From NCBI GenBank assembly GCA_021325365.1, contig JAJPHF010000189.1, positions 1-6,360 of the forward strand: a stretch of DNA of 6,360 nt. Direction: 5' to 3'. Positions 5,774 to 6,360 of this stretch are shown here, piece by piece. Source of the DNA: Pseudomonadota bacterium (GTDB lineage: Bacteria; Chloroflexota; UBA6077; JAJPHF01). The notes below the pieces were generated by a model. It had not been told where the DNA came from. It did no database searches and was given only the letters and a program-made list of their open reading frames with translations. The translations under genes were made by a program, and so were the position numbers. How positions within the stretch are numbered: position 1 is the first letter of the stretch; each line of letters opens with the position of its first letter.

Positions 5774-6360
5774 AGTAGCGCCCGCGCGCCAGCGCCTCGA
5801 ACTCCGCCCGCAGCTTGGCGCCGACCTCGGGCCGCACCATGCCGACGTAGGCGATCATCCCCTCGAGCCAGGCGCGGAAGTCGCGCCGTCCGTCGCGGTT
5901 CTGCGCGTCGAGCCCCTCGGCGCGCGCCCGGTGCAGGATGGCCCGCAGGCGCCGCACCGTGGCGCGCGGCACGCCGGGGCGGTCGTTGACCACCAGGCCG
6001 GTGACGCGCTGCGCCGCGCTGCGGCGCAGGACGCGACTCTTCTTCACGTTGACCGCAAACCCCTCGTCCCGGGCGATGTGCCGCACCTGCGCCATCAGGT
6101 AGCCGACGCGCTCATTCGCCTCGTCACCGCCGGAAAAGGTCAGGTCGTCGGCGTAGCGCGTGTAGGTCAGGCCGAGCGCCCGCGCCACACCGCCCAGCCG
6201 CTTGTCGAGGCGCCGCGCCACCTGGTTCGACAGGCCGGGGCTGGTGCAGGCGCCCTGCGGCAGGCCGCGCGGACCGACGGCGACGTGATAGACCTGCCCC
6301 GCGTACTCGACCGCCTGGCGCGGACATTCGGTACAGAGAAGGGCGAGAATCGTCGCCACC
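5772..6360 (-). CDS. Retron-type reverse transcriptase (5' partial)
   Basis: The minus-strand frame is open from the right window edge to TAG at 5774-5772; about 195 C-terminal residues are visible. Counting from the GTG at 6359 (not the real start), the RT blocks are: domain 4 PRGLPQGACTSPGLSNQVAR (30-49), domain 5 YTRYADDLTFSG (66-77) with catalytic Asp71-Asp72, domain 6 EGFAVNVKKSRV (99-110), and QRVTGLVVN (117-125). PQG-TSP followed by SN and the VTG signature fit retron-like RTs. Group II intron RTs usually read PQGG-SP-L, and diversity-generating RTs have a different SQ-type domain 4. A basic helical tail (132-195) includes RRLRAILHRARAEGLDAQN and RAWLEGMIAYVGMV. The enzyme would copy an RNA into DNA. 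The early RT domains, including the first catalytic Asp, and any msr-msd RNA gene would lie beyond the right edge. No mutation is visible in the seen part, so it is probably functional. Confidence 0.88.
   Translation of the reverse strand, partial: VATILALLCTECPRQAVEYAGQVYHVAVGPRGLPQGACTSPGLSNQVARRLDKRLGGVARALGLTYTRYADDLTFSGGDEANERVGYLMAQVRHIARDEGFAVNVKKSRVLRRSAAQRVTGLVVNDRPGVPRATVRRLRAILHRARAEGLDAQNRDGRRDFRAWLEGMIAYVGMVRPEVGAKLRAEFEALARGRY

Noticed and set aside
5772..6360. Diversity-generating retroelement or group II intron RT
   Set aside because: Domain 4 reads PQGACTSP with a VTG block after domain 6, which fits retrons; no maturase-like tail and no near-repeat pair with adenine-specific differences was noticed in the window.

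Overview
This is a very GC-rich (roughly two-thirds GC or more, by eye), gene-dense bacterial chromosome segment with six protein genes, two of them cut by the window edges. The gene content suggests a planctomycete, probably close to Gemmata. The strongest hint is the C-terminal half of the FHA protein, whose WLRWND...RGPGPHVRGCW block I recall from large Gemmata protein families. Supporting hints are a ceramidase-fold protein, a rhomboid with an N-terminal zinc ribbon, and a Gfo/Idh/MocA oxidoreductase of the 'TEARMAM' type. This assignment rests on recalled family resemblance, not on a search.

Layout, left to right. Positions 2-2707 hold three co-directional plus-strand genes with short gaps (35 and 19 bases), probably one transcript: the 3' part of a neutral/alkaline ceramidase-like gene, a zinc-ribbon/rhomboid/TPR membrane protein, and a CYTH (triphosphate tunnel) protein. 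A DUF72/YecE-like gene on the minus strand (2748-3452) converges on them. The junction is a 92-base near-perfect hairpin (2672-2763) built of CACGGAT units about 10 bases apart. It supplies the last codons and the stop codon of both convergent genes. A 127-base divergent spacer then leads to a plus-strand FHA-domain protein (3580-4527), followed by a Gfo/Idh/MocA family oxidoreductase (4624-5721). The right end holds the 3' part of a minus-strand retron-type reverse transcriptase (5772 to past the edge). It meets the oxidoreductase gene at a perfect loopless 42-base palindrome (5732-5773), a likely two-way terminator.

The genes do not form one recognisable pathway. The most notable points are the repeat element that became the tails of two unrelated proteins, the perfect palindrome touching the reverse transcriptase stop codon, the rhomboid with Asp in place of the usual active-site Asn, the oxidoreductase lacking the usual EKP lysine, the FHA fusion, and the reverse transcriptase whose 5' partners lie beyond the window. 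No tRNA, rRNA or CRISPR array was seen, and no gene-free stretch exceeds 130 bases.
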